Shown here: positions 16,476-25,784 of the stretch, in pieces
Numbering within the stretch: position 1 is the first letter of the stretch
Layout of the letters: every line of letters starts with the position of its first letter
DNA from: Pimelobacter simplex
Lineage (GTDB): Bacteria > Actinomycetota > Actinomycetes > Propionibacteriales > Nocardioidaceae
Length of the DNA: 64,000 nt
Direction: 5' to 3'
NCBI RefSeq assembly: GCF_024662235.1
Contig: NZ_CP096276.1
Location: 5,952,001 to 6,016,000, forward strand
Position numbers and translations under genes: made by a program
The notes under the pieces: model-generated
The model's input: only the letters and a program-made list of their open reading frames with translations
Told to the model about the DNA's origin: nothing
Databases searched by the model: none

Positions 16476-18044
16476 ATGGACATGGAGCTGCCCCCAGAGG
16501 CTCGGGCCCTGTTGGACGCGGTCGTTGCGATCGGGTCCGACCTGGACCTGCGCGGCGTCCTGACGCGCATCGTCGAGGCGTCCTGCCAGCTCACCGACGC
16601 CGAGTACGGCGTCCTCGGGATCGTCGACGACGACGGCGCCTTCGTCGACCTCGTCCCCAACCGGGTGGTCGCCGACCGCTTCCAGGAGATCGGCCGGATG
16701 CCGCTCGGCGAGGGGCTGATCGGCCTCGTTCCCCAGCAGCGGTGCACGATCCGGGTCGGTCAGGTCGACGAGCACCCCGTCTCCACGGGCTCCTTCCCCG
16801 ACGGGCATCCGGCGATCGAGAGCTTCCTCGGCGCGCCGGTGCTGGTGCGCAACCAGGCGTTCGGCCACCTCTACCTGGGCAACAAGCGCGGTGGCGTGGA
16901 GTTCACGGCGACCGACGAGGCGCTGGTCGAGGCGCTGGCCGGCGCGGCCGGCGCGATGATCGACAACGCCCGCACGTTCGAGGCCGTCGAGTGGCGCCGC
17001 CGCTGGCTGGCCGGCACCGCCGAGGTCGGCGGCGACCTGTCCGGCACCGTGCGCGTGCAGGAGGCGCTCGACGAGCTGGTGGTGTCGCTGCGCGAGCTGT
17101 GCGGCGCCCGGCTGGTCGCCTACGTCCGCGTCGACGAGGACCTGCTCGAGATCCGCCAGCTCGCGGGCGAGGCCGAGGTCGCGCCGCGGGTGGTGGAGCG
17201 CCACGGCGACACCATCCGGCACGTCACCTCCTCGCGGGTGCCCGAGCGGCTTCCCGAGAAGCACGGCCGGGCGACGCTCGTCGTACCGGTGCACACGCGG
17301 CTGGCCGGCTCCGGCGTGATCGTGGTCGACCGGGCGCACGAGACGCCGTCCCTCCAGGGGGTCATGCTCGACCTGGTCACCGTGACGGCGACCCAGCTGG
17401 GCCTGATCCTCGACCGCGACCAGGCGCTGCGCGACCGGGCCCAGCTGCTCGTCGCCAAGGACCGCGACCGGATCGCGCGCGACCTGCACGACCTCGTCAT
17501 CCAGCGGCTCTTCGCGACCGGCATGCAGCTCCAGGGCGCCCGCAGCCTCGACGTCGACGAGCTGCGCGCCCGCGTCGACAGCACGATCAGCGACCTGGAC
17601 CTGGCGATCAAGGAGCTCCGGGCGGCGATCTTCGAGCTCGGCACCGGCACCGGCCGCCCGCTGCTCGAGGACGTCCGCTCGCTGCTGGGGGAGTACGTCG
17701 GCGTGCTCGGCTTCCAGCCCGTCCTGCGGGTCCAGGGTCCGGTCGACCGCGCGCTCGTGCCCGAGGCGGGAGCGCACGTGCTGACCACCCTGCGCGAGGC
17801 GCTGTCCAACGTCGCGCGGCACGCGGGCGCCGCGTCGGTCGTGGTCGAGCTGACCGCGTCGTCGGCGTGGTTCCGGCTGCGGGTCAGCGACGACGGGGTG
17901 GGCTTCGATCCCGAGACGGTCTGCCACGGCAGCGGCACCGGCAACCTGCGCACGCGCGCCGAGGACCTGGGTGGGCACCTCGAGCTCGGCTCGGCTCCGG
18001 GTCAGGGAACCCAGCTGGAGTGGATCATTCCGGCCGTGGGCTGA
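16476..18044 (+). CDS. Two-GAF sensor histidine kinase (DevS/DosS-like)
   Basis: A 522-residue soluble kinase: GAF domain 1 (about 15-165), GAF domain 2 (about 185-320), HisKA_3 dimerisation helix with the phospho-acceptor His338 in RIARDLHDLV, and an HATPase domain with NVARHAGAASVV, DDGVGFDPE and GTGNLRTRAEDLGG. DosS/DevS kinases have this layout; there the first GAF binds haem. His111 in DGHPAIESFLGAPV lies in the region where DosS carries its haem ligand, so gas or redox sensing is plausible but unproven. No response regulator is adjacent. A FliA-type promoter precedes it. Its last 20 bases overlap the convergent gene at 18025. Confidence 0.88.
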   Translation: MDMELPPEARALLDAVVAIGSDLDLRGVLTRIVEASCQLTDAEYGVLGIVDDDGAFVDLVPNRVVADRFQEIGRMPLGEGLIGLVPQQRCTIRVGQVDEHPVSTGSFPDGHPAIESFLGAPVLVRNQAFGHLYLGNKRGGVEFTATDEALVEALAGAAGAMIDNARTFEAVEWRRRWLAGTAEVGGDLSGTVRVQEALDELVVSLRELCGARLVAYVRVDEDLLEIRQLAGEAEVAPRVVERHGDTIRHVTSSRVPERLPEKHGRATLVVPVHTRLAGSGVIVVDRAHETPSLQGVMLDLVTVTATQLGLILDRDQALRDRAQLLVAKDRDRIARDLHDLVIQRLFATGMQLQGARSLDVDELRARVDSTISDLDLAIKELRAAIFELGTGTGRPLLEDVRSLLGEYVGVLGFQPVLRVQGPVDRALVPEAGAHVLTTLREALSNVARHAGAASVVVELTASSAWFRLRVSDDGVGFDPETVCHGSGTGNLRTRAEDLGGHLELGSAPGQGTQLEWIIPAVG

Positions 18045-18330
18045 ACAGGCTGAGCCCGTCGTCGTCACGCTCGTCGAGCTCGCTCGTCAGCATGAAGTCG
18101 TCCTCGACGGGCGTCGGCGTCGTGTCGGGGAGGCGCTCCGGCTCGGACGTCGGCCCGGCCAGGAGCGGCCAGAGCGTGCGCACGAGCAGGCTGACCGCCG
18201 TCGCGCCGAGCATCACGAGGAGCACGCGGGTCAGCGCGTCCTCCATGGGGAGCGTGCCGTCCGCCGCCCGGACGACGGCCGGCGAGGCGAGCACGGCGGC
18301 CACGAGGAACACACGAAGGTCGAGCATCAC
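18025..18330 (-). CDS. Small membrane protein at the end of the flhA operon
   Basis: A 101-residue protein with an N-terminal hydrophobic helix (LRVFLVAAVLASPAVVRAA, possibly a signal sequence) and a second helix (LLVMLGATAVSLLVRTLWPLL), followed by an acidic tail. I do not recognise a family. Its ATG overlaps the flhA stop by four bases, so it is translated with flhA and may help export or motor function. It is the last gene of the minus-strand flagellar block. Confidence 0.65.
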   Translation of the reverse strand: MMLDLRVFLVAAVLASPAVVRAADGTLPMEDALTRVLLVMLGATAVSLLVRTLWPLLAGPTSEPERLPDTTPTPVEDDFMLTSELDERDDDGLSLFSPRPE

Positions 18331-20408
18331 GCCCCCACCCCGATCGTGCCGAGCGCCGGCCGGGCGCCGTGGCCGCTGATCACGGCCACCGAGGTGACCT
18401 CACGGGCGGCGCCGAGCTCGGCGTAGGAGAACACGGGGAGCCGTTCGACCGCGGGCGCCACCAGGCGTCGTACGGCGGCGCGGAGGGCGGGTGCGCAGAC
18501 CAGGACCGGCCGTACGTCGGCATTCTCGGCCGCGTGCGCCGCCTGGGTGAGCCCGAGCAGCACCTGCTGGGCGATGTCCGGGTCGAGCACGATGACGGCG
18601 CCCTGGTCGGTGGGACGCAGGCCTTCGAGCATCTGCTGCTCCAGCAGGGGCTCGAAGCTGATCGCGTGCAGCACCCCGTCCGTGACGTACGGCGCCGCGA
18701 GCGCCGGCTCGAGCGCGGCCCGGGCCGCCTCGACCAGCGCGTCGTGCTCCTTGGACGAGGTCGCGCGGATCGACAGCGCCTCGAAGATCCGCACCAGGTC
18801 GCGGATCGGGATGCGCTCCTCCAGCAGCGAGCGCAGCACGCGCTGCACCTCGCCGAGCGGCAGGAGGGTCGGGGTGAGCTCCTCGATGACGACCGGGTGG
18901 GTGCGCTTGACGACGTCGGTGAGCAGGCGGACGTCCTCGCGGCCGAGCAGCCGGCTGGCGTGCTGGTGGACGACCTCGGCGAGGTGTGTGGTCACCACGG
19001 ACGCGCGGTCGACGACGGTGGCGCCGCCGATCTCGGCCTGGTGGCGCAGCTCGGCCGGGATCCACTTGGCCTCCAGGCCGAAGACGGGCTCCTGCGTGGG
19101 CGTGCCGGGGAGCGAGCCGAGGAAGTCGCCGATGGCCAGCACCGTGCCGCGGGGGGCCTCGCCGCGGGCCACCTCGGCGCCGTACAGGGTGATGGCGTAG
19201 GTGTGCGGCGGCAGCTCGAGGTTGTCGCGCGTGCGCACCGGGGGGATGACGATGCCGAGCTCGCCGGCGACCTTGCGGCGCAGTGCCTTGACCCGGTCGA
19301 GCAGGTCGCCGCCGGAGCGGGTGTCGACGAGGTCGATGAGGTCGGCGGAGAGCTCCAGCCCGAGCGGATCGACCCGGATCTCGGTGACGAGCGCCTCGGG
19401 GGAGTCGGGGACCTGGACGAGCTCGCCGGGGCCGCCGGCACCGGCGGCGTCGGCCGCCGTACCGGTGGCGGACTTCTCGTCGATCCGGCTGGCGCCGAGC
19501 AGCATGAGCCCGCCCGCCACGAGGAACGGCAGCTTCGGCAGGCCCGGGATGACGCACAGCGCGAGAGCGCCGAACCCGGCCACCCGCAGCGGCATCTTGC
19601 GCTGGAAGATCTGGCCGACGATGTCGGAGCCCATGTCGGAGTCGGCGACCGAGCGGGTGACGATGAGGCCGGTCGCGACCGACAGCAGCAGCGCGGGGAT
19701 CTGCGAGACGAGGCCGTCGCCGATCGACAGCAGCGAGTAGGTGTTGATCGCCTCGCCGAACGGCATGCCGTACTGCGCCACGCCGATCGCGAAGCCGCCG
19801 AGCAGGTTGACCAGCGTGATCACGATCGCCGCGATCGCGTCGCCCTTGACGAACTTGGAGGCACCGTCCATCGCGCCGTGGAAGTCCGCCTCGGCGTGCA
19901 CCTCGGCCCGCCGTCGCCGCGCCTCCTCCTCGTCGATGAGCCCGGAGTTGAGGTCGGCGTCGATCGCCATCTGCTTGCCGGGCATGGCGTCGAGCGTGAA
20001 CCGCGCACCCACCTCGGCGACGCGGCCGGCGCCGTTGGTGATGACGACGAACTGGATCACCAGCAGGATCGCGAACACGATCAGGCCGACGATCAGCGAG
20101 CCGCCGACGACGAAGTGGCCGAACGTGTCGATCACCTTGCCGGCGTACCCGTCGAGGAGGACCAGGCGGGTCGCGCTGACGTTGAGCGCGAGCCGGAACA
20201 GCGTCATCACCAGGATCACCGAGGGGAAGGCGGCGAACTCCAGCGGCTTGTGGATGAACATGGCGACCATCAGGACGAGCAGGGCACCGGTGATGTTGAG
20301 CGCGATCATCAGGTCGAGCAGCACCGCCGGCAGCGGCACCACGAGCATGACCACGATGAGCACGATGCCCAGGGGCACACCGAGCTTGGTCAGCGACTTC
20401 ACGGGCAT
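18327..20408 (-). CDS. flhA: Flagellar biosynthesis protein FlhA
   Basis: The 693-residue major subunit of the flagellar type III export gate. The N-terminal half has about eight membrane helices with the conserved loop around DAMPGKQMAIDADLNSGLIDEEEARRRR (FHIPEP region); the cytoplasmic half forms the export nonamer. Length is standard. It has its own FliA-type promoter (20480-20508) after flhB, and its leader starts with a GGA-loop hairpin. The ATG at 20408 gives the usual short lead before the first helix. Confidence 0.96.
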   Translation of the reverse strand: MPVKSLTKLGVPLGIVLIVVMLVVPLPAVLLDLMIALNITGALLVLMVAMFIHKPLEFAAFPSVILVMTLFRLALNVSATRLVLLDGYAGKVIDTFGHFVVGGSLIVGLIVFAILLVIQFVVITNGAGRVAEVGARFTLDAMPGKQMAIDADLNSGLIDEEEARRRRAEVHAEADFHGAMDGASKFVKGDAIAAIVITLVNLLGGFAIGVAQYGMPFGEAINTYSLLSIGDGLVSQIPALLLSVATGLIVTRSVADSDMGSDIVGQIFQRKMPLRVAGFGALALCVIPGLPKLPFLVAGGLMLLGASRIDEKSATGTAADAAGAGGPGELVQVPDSPEALVTEIRVDPLGLELSADLIDLVDTRSGGDLLDRVKALRRKVAGELGIVIPPVRTRDNLELPPHTYAITLYGAEVARGEAPRGTVLAIGDFLGSLPGTPTQEPVFGLEAKWIPAELRHQAEIGGATVVDRASVVTTHLAEVVHQHASRLLGREDVRLLTDVVKRTHPVVIEELTPTLLPLGEVQRVLRSLLEERIPIRDLVRIFEALSIRATSSKEHDALVEAARAALEPALAAPYVTDGVLHAISFEPLLEQQMLEGLRPTDQGAVIVLDPDIAQQVLLGLTQAAHAAENADVRPVLVCAPALRAAVRRLVAPAVERLPVFSYAELGAAREVTSVAVISGHGARPALGTIGVGA

Positions 20409-20456
20409 GCGGCGGTACAGCCTCTCGACGAGTGAGCGCCGTCCCTGGCCCTACGC

Positions 20457-20473
20457 GACGCCGTCCTGGCGTC
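20457..20473 (-). promoter_or_regulatory. GGA-loop hairpin at the flhA mRNA 5' end (possible CsrA site)
   Basis: On the mRNA strand: GACGCC, loop AGGAC, GGCGTC, a 6-bp stem showing GGA in the loop. It begins about seven bases after the -10 box, i.e. at the predicted transcript start, and about 50 bases before the flhA ATG. The loop resembles CsrA target sequences. Confidence 0.5.
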
Positions 20474-20479
20474 GGGGGG

Positions 20480-20508
20480 CCCATCGGCACGCGCGCGGGC
20501 GGGTTGAG
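20480..20508 (-). promoter_or_regulatory. FliA-type promoter of flhA
   Basis: On the minus strand: CTCAAC (20508-20503), 15 bases, CCGATGGG (20487-20480). It lies in the 104-base gap between flhB and flhA. The -35 box differs from CTCAGG at its last two bases; the -10 box equals that of cheB. Confidence 0.65.
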
Positions 20509-20512
20509 GGGT

Positions 20513-21649
20513 TCAGGTGGACTGCGCCCGGCGCCGCCGGGCCCCGGCGAGCACCTCCGGCAGCTCGTCCGTACGACGAGGGGTGCGGTGCTCGCCGCCG
20601 TGCTGCCCCGCGTGCCGCCGGCTGAGCACGAACGCGAGGACCTGCGCGACGGCGGCCCAGAGCTCGCGGGGGATCTCCTGGCCGACCTGGCAGTGGCGGT
20701 AGAGCGCGCGGGCGAGGGGGACGTCCTGGACCAGCGGGACGCGCTCCTCGGCGGCGCGCTCGCGGATCTTGGCCGCGATGGCGCCGGCACCGCGTGCGAC
20801 GACGCGGGGCGCGCCGCGGTCAGGGTCGTAGCGGAGCGCGACGGCGACGTGGGTGGGGTTGACCAGGAGGACGTCGGCGGTGCCGACGTCGGAGATCATC
20901 CGGTTGCGCGCGGCGGCGAGCTGGCGGCTGCGGATGGCGCTCTTGACGAGGGGATCGCCCTCGGCCTGCTTGTGCTCCTGCTTGATCTCGCTGTGGCTCA
21001 TCCGGATCTGCTTGCCGATCCGGCGCTTCATCATCGCGTAGTCGGCGGCGGCCATGACGAGCCCGGCGATGGCGACGGTGAGGACGAGGCGGGAGACCTC
21101 GGCGGTGAGCTCGTGGAGGACGAGCTCGATGGGCAGCAGGCCGCCGACGAGGGGCATCATCGACTTCACCGCGCCCCAGGCGAGGAAGGCGACGACGGAG
21201 CTCTTCACGAGGACCTTCACGCCCTCCCAGGCGGCGTGCGGGCCGAGGAGGCGCTTGGCGCCCTGGAGGGGGTTGAGCTTCTTGGCGTCGGGCTTGGCGA
21301 GCTTGGGGGCGAGGTAGAAGCCGCCCTGGGCCAGGGCGGAGACCACGCCGATCACCATCACCATCGCGCCGAGCACGACGAGGCTGACCAGGATGTGCTG
21401 GCCGGCCTGGCCGAGCAGGTGCAGGGCGAGCGGGATCGAGGGACGTTCGGCGGCGCGCAGGTTGGTGGCCATCAGGGTGCGGACGGCGTTGAGCTCGTGG
21501 TCCATCAGGGGACCGAGCGCGAGGGCGACGACGAGGAGGCCGAGCCAGCCGCCGAGCTCGGGCGTGCGCGGGACCTGGCCTTCCTTGCGGGCCTCCTTCT
21601 TCTTCTTGGGAGTGGGTTTCTCGGTCTTCTCCTCGCTCGACGCGGCCAT
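20513..21649 (-). CDS. flhB: Flagellar biosynthesis protein FlhB
   Basis: A 378-residue export-gate protein that switches substrate specificity from hook to filament. The N-terminus has the EEKTEKPTPKKKKEARKEG segment, then four membrane helices; the autocleavage site NPTH is intact in LLVNPTHVAVAL. The C-terminal tail after about residue 350 is Arg/His-rich. It lies five bases behind fliR in the fliMNOPQR-flhB run. Confidence 0.96.
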   Translation of the reverse strand: MAASSEEKTEKPTPKKKKEARKEGQVPRTPELGGWLGLLVVALALGPLMDHELNAVRTLMATNLRAAERPSIPLALHLLGQAGQHILVSLVVLGAMVMVIGVVSALAQGGFYLAPKLAKPDAKKLNPLQGAKRLLGPHAAWEGVKVLVKSSVVAFLAWGAVKSMMPLVGGLLPIELVLHELTAEVSRLVLTVAIAGLVMAAADYAMMKRRIGKQIRMSHSEIKQEHKQAEGDPLVKSAIRSRQLAAARNRMISDVGTADVLLVNPTHVAVALRYDPDRGAPRVVARGAGAIAAKIRERAAEERVPLVQDVPLARALYRHCQVGQEIPRELWAAVAQVLAFVLSRRHAGQHGGEHRTPRRTDELPEVLAGARRRRAQST

Positions 21650-21653
21650 CGGT

Positions 21654-22421
21654 TCACCCCGCTCCGGACATCGTGGCCATGGCGTCGTTCGCGAACCCGA
21701 CGAGCCGCTCGACGGCGTCGGGCAGCATCGGGAACGACAGCCCGAGCAGCAGGAGCGTGAGCCCGACCTTGGCCGGGAACATCACGTTGAGCGCGTTGAG
21801 CTGGGGCGCGACCTTGGTCAGCAGCGCGAGCGCGAGGTCGGCGACGAAGAGCACCGCGATCATCGGCAGTGCCATCTGCACGGCCACGGTGAAGAACATC
21901 GAGAACGCCGTGACGAGGACGCCGTCCCAGCTGGAGATGTCGGGCATCCCGGTCAGCGGCAGGTAGCGGAACGTGCTGAGCAGGCCGCCGATCACCAGCA
22001 GGTGCCCGCCGGTCACGACGAGCAGCGCGGTCGCGAGGATCTGGTGGAACCGGCCGAAGACGGTGTTCATGTTCATGCCCAGGGGGTCCCAGGCGGCGGC
22101 GATCGCGAAGCCGCCGAAGAGGTCGATCAGCGCGCCGGCGGCGCCGATCGCGGCGAAGAGCAGCATCGTCACGTAGCCCATGGCGACGCCGATCAGCGCC
22201 TGCGCGACGGTCGCCATGAGCAGCGCGGGCGTGGTGCTGGGCAGGTCCTGGGTGGCCAGCGTCGGCGCCATCGTCAGCGACAGGCCCAGCGCCAGCACGA
22301 CCTTGGCCATCGCAGGGATGCCCCGGGTCGCGAACGGCGGTACGACGGCCAGCCACGCCACCACCCGCACGGAGGCGAGCAGCAGCGCGCTGAGCGCGGC
22401 ACCGTCGACGGAGAGGACCAC
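21654..22421 (-). CDS. fliR: Flagellar export protein FliR
   Basis: A 255-residue export-gate membrane protein with about six hydrophobic helices, including VVPPFATRGIPAMAKVVLAL and the C-terminal KVGLTLLLLGLSFPMLP. Length and the position between fliQ and flhB fit FliR. GTG start at 22421, 18 bases after fliQ. Confidence 0.94.
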   Translation of the reverse strand: MVLSVDGAALSALLLASVRVVAWLAVVPPFATRGIPAMAKVVLALGLSLTMAPTLATQDLPSTTPALLMATVAQALIGVAMGYVTMLLFAAIGAAGALIDLFGGFAIAAAWDPLGMNMNTVFGRFHQILATALLVVTGGHLLVIGGLLSTFRYLPLTGMPDISSWDGVLVTAFSMFFTVAVQMALPMIAVLFVADLALALLTKVAPQLNALNVMFPAKVGLTLLLLGLSFPMLPDAVERLVGFANDAMATMSGAG

Positions 22422-22439
22422 GGGTGTGCTTCCTGGCGC

Positions 22440-22709
22440 CTAGACGAGGAGGCCGGGGAGGATGGCGAACAGCTCCCGGGTGAAGGCCATGAGGGTGTGC
22501 AGCATCCAGTTGCCGCAGAAGAGCAGGGCCATCGCGACGCCGACGAGCTTGGGCACGAAGGCGAGCGTGAACTCCTGGATCTGGGTCATCGCCTGGAACA
22601 GCGAGATGGCGAAGCCGATCACCAGCGAGGTCGCGAGGATCGGCGCCGACAGCTTGAGGGCGACGAGCATGGTCTTGAGGGCGATCTCGATGATCGCGGT
22701 GTCGGTCAC
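22440..22709 (-). CDS. fliQ: Flagellar export protein FliQ
   Basis: An 89-residue protein with the two hydrophobic helices of FliQ (LKLSAPILATSLVIGFAISL and VPKLVGVAMALLFCGNWML) and the central FQAMTQIQEFTLAF loop. Part of the FliPQR export channel. GTG start at 22709. Confidence 0.95.
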   Translation of the reverse strand: MTDTAIIEIALKTMLVALKLSAPILATSLVIGFAISLFQAMTQIQEFTLAFVPKLVGVAMALLFCGNWMLHTLMAFTRELFAILPGLLV

Positions 22710-22724
22710 GTGTCGGTCATGGCG

Positions 22725-23471
22725 CTAACCGCCTCCGGTGTACGACGCGACGAGCGACCTGATCACGAGCGCCCAGCCGTCGACCATCACGAACAGCAGC
22801 AGCTTGAACGGCAACGACACCATCACCGGCGGCATCATCATCATGCCGAGACTCATCAACGCTCCGCTCACGACGATGTCGATGACCAGGAACGGGATGA
22901 AGATGATGAACCCGATGATGAAGGCGTCCTTGAGCTCCGAGAGCACGAACGCGGGGATCAGCGTCGCGGTCGGGACGTCCTCGCGGTTCTCGGGGAGCTT
23001 GCGGTCGGCGACGCTGGTGAGCAGGGTCAGCTCGTCGTCGCCGGTGTTGTCGAGCATGAAGGCGCGCAGCGGCTCCATGCCGTCCTGGAAGGCGGCGGAG
23101 TTGGACTTGTCGCCCTTGAGGTAGGGCTGGACGCCGGCGTCGTTCATGTCCGACAGCACCGGGGCCATGATGAACAGGCTCAGGAAGAGCGCGAGCCCCG
23201 CCAGCACCTGGTTGTTCGGGGTCTGCTGGAGGCCGAGCGCGTTGCGGGTCAGGCCCAGCACGACGAGCACCTTGGTGAAGCTGGTGCAGGTCAGCACGAT
23301 CGCCGGGAGCAGGCTGAGCAGCGTCAGCGCGAGGAAGACCAGCAGGCCGTGGCTCGGCTTGTCGGTCAGTCCGGACAGGTCGATCTCGACGCTGCCCCCG
23401 TTGCCGGGGCCCTTCGGCCCGTTGGGCCCGTTGGGGTCGAGCGCGAGGACCAGGTGGCTCAGTGCGTTCAC
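22725..23471 (-). CDS. fliP: Flagellar export protein FliP
   Basis: A 248-residue FliP with four hydrophobic helices and the signature TSFTKVLVVLGLTRNALGLQ plus FKLLLFVMVDGWALV. The family normally begins with a cleaved signal peptide; here a hydrophobic lead MNALSHLVLAL precedes an odd collagen-like DPNGPNGPKGPGNGG stretch. The GTG start at 23471 overlaps the fliO stop (GTGA). Confidence 0.95.
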   Translation of the reverse strand: MNALSHLVLALDPNGPNGPKGPGNGGSVEIDLSGLTDKPSHGLLVFLALTLLSLLPAIVLTCTSFTKVLVVLGLTRNALGLQQTPNNQVLAGLALFLSLFIMAPVLSDMNDAGVQPYLKGDKSNSAAFQDGMEPLRAFMLDNTGDDELTLLTSVADRKLPENREDVPTATLIPAFVLSELKDAFIIGFIIFIPFLVIDIVVSGALMSLGMMMMPPVMVSLPFKLLLFVMVDGWALVIRSLVASYTGGG

Positions 23472-23917
23472 GAGGCTCGCCGTCGCGGGGGTGTGCTGTC
23501 GGAGGACTGGCCGGTGACGGCCGCGAGCGTCTGCTTCCAGGTCTGCGGCGAGAGCACCGAGCCGGCCAGCGGGCCGGTCGTCAGGGGCTGCTTGTGCCGC
23601 GGGGTCTCGGCCGGGTCGGCCTCGAGCGCGGCCGGGTCGAGGTCGAGGCCGATCTCGTCGGGCTCGACCTCGGTGAGCAGCGTGACCTGCTGCTCCGTCG
23701 TACCGAGGACGAGGACGCGGGTGCCGACCGAGACGATCGCGACGGCCTGGCCGCGGCCGAGCGCCTGGCGGTGCACGACCTGGATCGCCGCACCGGTGGG
23801 CGCCTTGAAGCGCCGGTTGACGCCCCGCGCGATGAGCAGCAGCAGCCCGACGACCACCACGAGCGAGCCGACCAGGCGGAACGCCAGCTCTCCGAGGTTC
23901 GGGTCAGCGCCGGACAT
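23468..23917 (-). CDS. fliO: Flagellar biosynthesis protein FliO
   Basis: A 149-residue FliO/FliZ-type protein: one membrane helix near the start (FRLVGSLVVVVGLLLLIARG), then the small cytoplasmic domain IQVVHRQALGRGQAVAIVSVGTRVLVLGTTEQQVTLL. FliO helps assemble FliP. It overlaps fliP and follows fliN by five bases. Confidence 0.88.
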   Translation of the reverse strand: MSGADPNLGELAFRLVGSLVVVVGLLLLIARGVNRRFKAPTGAAIQVVHRQALGRGQAVAIVSVGTRVLVLGTTEQQVTLLTEVEPDEIGLDLDPAALEADPAETPRHKQPLTTGPLAGSVLSPQTWKQTLAAVTGQSSDSTPPRRRAS

Positions 23918-23922
23918 CGCGA

Positions 23923-24738
23923 TCAGACCGCGGCGTTCGCGTCGAGGATCTCGGTGACCCGCAGGCCGAAGTCCTCGTCGACCACGACGACCTCACCGCG
24001 CGCGACGAGTCGCCCGTTGACCAGCAGGTCGGCGGGGCTGCCGGCGGCGCGGTCGAGCTCGAGGACGGCGCCCGGGGTGAGCGCGAGCAGGTCGCGCACG
24101 GTCATCCGGGTCCGGCCGAGCTCGACGGTGACCTCCATGTCGACGCCCTGGAGCAGCTCCAGGCCGCGCGGCGGGGCCACCGGTGCGCCGAAGGCGGGCA
24201 CGAACGGCTCCGGGCCGTCGCCGGCCGACAGCGCGGCGGCCGCGACCGCCTCCGCCGCGGTCGGTACGGCGTCCTCGGGGCTGATCGGCTCGCGGGCGCC
24301 GGCGAGCGTCGTCTCCGGGACGAGGACCGCGGCGGCGATGCCGGTGCCGATCAGGGGGACGGTGCTGAACGCACCGCCCAGCAGCTTGCTGATGTCGAAG
24401 TCCTCGGCGTCGAGGTCGAGGGTGCGCGCCCCGCGGGCGCGGGCGCCGAGACGCAGCGCGGCGGCGTCGAGGGCCGGCTGGACGGCGGCCGCGACGTCCA
24501 GGCCGCCGAGCGGGCTGCTGGCGAGCGCCTCGACCAGCTCGGTGCCGACGAGGACGACGACCCGTCCGGGCACCCCGCCGTCCAGCTCCACGACCGCACC
24601 GCCGGCGAACGCGGCGGTGACGTGGGGGGAGCCGGGCTGGGCCGGCGCCGGGGTCAGCGGCGTGACGGCCGGAAGGGCGGCGGCGGCCGCCTCGGCGACG
24701 GCCTCGGCCAGCGCGGTGGGGTCGAGCACGTCGGACAT
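23923..24738 (-). CDS. fliN: Flagellar switch protein FliN/FliY type
   Basis: A 271-residue C-ring protein. The C-terminal 80 residues are a SpoA/FliN domain ([20 protein letters not shown] ... [17 protein letters not shown]). The longer N-terminal part resembles a degenerate CheC-like domain as in FliY, but I see no clear CheC phosphatase E-x2-N pair, so phosphatase activity is doubtful. The ATG at 24738 overlaps the fliM stop by one base. Confidence 0.9.
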   Translation of the reverse strand: MSDVLDPTALAEAVAEAAAAALPAVTPLTPAPAQPGSPHVTAAFAGGAVVELDGGVPGRVVVLVGTELVEALASSPLGGLDVAAAVQPALDAAALRLGARARGARTLDLDAEDFDISKLLGGAFSTVPLIGTGIAAAVLVPETTLAGAREPISPEDAVPTAAEAVAAAALSAGDGPEPFVPAFGAPVAPPRGLELLQGVDMEVTVELGRTRMTVRDLLALTPGAVLELDRAAGSPADLLVNGRLVARGEVVVVDEDFGLRVTEILDANAAV

Positions 24739-25655
24739 CAGGACTCCTCGGGAGTGGTGACGATGAGCGCGGCCAGACGCTGGCCGCGGGTGCCGGGGGT
24801 GGCGTGGGCGAAGGTGTTGCCGGCGACGGTGACGTCGAGGGGTGCCGACGCCGGGTGGGTCAGCCGGACGACGGAGCCCGGCTCGAGCGCCGAGAGCGTG
24901 CCGGGGTCGAGCGCGATGGGGCGGAAGCGCACGGACACCGCGACCGGCACCCGCTGGAACTGCTCCTGCAGCAGGAGCGCGGACTGCGCGCGCTGGGCGC
25001 GCTCGCGGTCGGAGACGGCGCCGCTGCCGGTGGCGTTGGTCAGGTGGGGGAGCAGGCCGGTGAACGGCAGGCAGATCGACACCCGGTGCGCGCGCTCGCC
25101 GATGCGCAGCTCGAGCTCGACGACGACCATCACGTCGGCGGCGCTCGCGACCTGCGCGAACTGGGGGCTGTACTCGATGCCGGTGACGGTCGGCTCCAGC
25201 GCGACGATCCCGTCGAGGGAGTAGCGCATCTCGCCGAGCAGCCGCTCGACCAGCCCGCGGATGACGCCGTCCTCGATCTCGGTGAGCGGCCGGTCCGGCT
25301 GCTCGTCGGAGCCCGGCCCGCCGAGCATGTGGTCCAGGCAGGACATCGTCGCGAACAGCGGGATCTCCAGCACGCCGGTGCCGGGCATCGGGTCGGCCGA
25401 GAACAGCGTCATGTACGTCGACGGGCCGAGGCTGTCGACGTACTCGGCGTAGGTGCGCTGCTCGATCCCGACCAGCGTCACCGTGCACACCGTGCGCAGC
25501 GAGCTCGTGAACACCGTCGTGGCCTGGCGGGCGAAGCCGTCGAAGCCGAGCTGGAGGGTGCGCTGGTGCTCGCGCGAGAGCTGGATCGGACGCCGGAAGT
25601 CGTACGGCGTGGGTTCGGCCGTGCGGGGTCGGCGGCGCGGCCGCTGGAGGGTCAC
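24738..25655 (-). CDS. fliM: Flagellar motor switch protein FliM
   Basis: A 305-residue C-ring protein that binds CheY-P. It has the CheC-like middle domain ([35 protein letters not shown]) and a C-terminal SpoA domain. The usual N-terminal CheY-binding EIDAL peptide is not evident; the start reads [29 protein letters not shown] basic sequence. The GTG at 25655 lies exactly six bases behind the -10 box of a FliA-type promoter, so the mRNA is predicted to be leaderless. First gene of fliMNOPQR-flhB. Confidence 0.93.
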   Translation of the reverse strand: MTLQRPRRRPRTAEPTPYDFRRPIQLSREHQRTLQLGFDGFARQATTVFTSSLRTVCTVTLVGIEQRTYAEYVDSLGPSTYMTLFSADPMPGTGVLEIPLFATMSCLDHMLGGPGSDEQPDRPLTEIEDGVIRGLVERLLGEMRYSLDGIVALEPTVTGIEYSPQFAQVASAADVMVVVELELRIGERAHRVSICLPFTGLLPHLTNATGSGAVSDRERAQRAQSALLLQEQFQRVPVAVSVRFRPIALDPGTLSALEPGSVVRLTHPASAPLDVTVAGNTFAHATPGTRGQRLAALIVTTPEES

Positions 25656-25661
25656 GAGGGG

Positions 25662-25690
25662 TCCATCGTCGCGGCGGGGGCGGACCTGAG
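25662..25690 (-). promoter_or_regulatory. FliA-type promoter of the fliM operon
   Basis: Minus strand: CTCAGG (25690-25685), 15 bases, ACGATGGA (25669-25662), then six bases to the fliM GTG. It lies in the 129-base gap after fliL. The short gap predicts a leaderless transcript. Confidence 0.68.
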
Positions 25691-25784
25691 GGGTCGCCCG
25701 GTCGCCGGGCGGTCACGGCTGGGTGGCCCGATCGGACTACGCAGGGTCCCGGGTGGGGTCCCGGGTCGGCGGCTCGGGTGGGGC

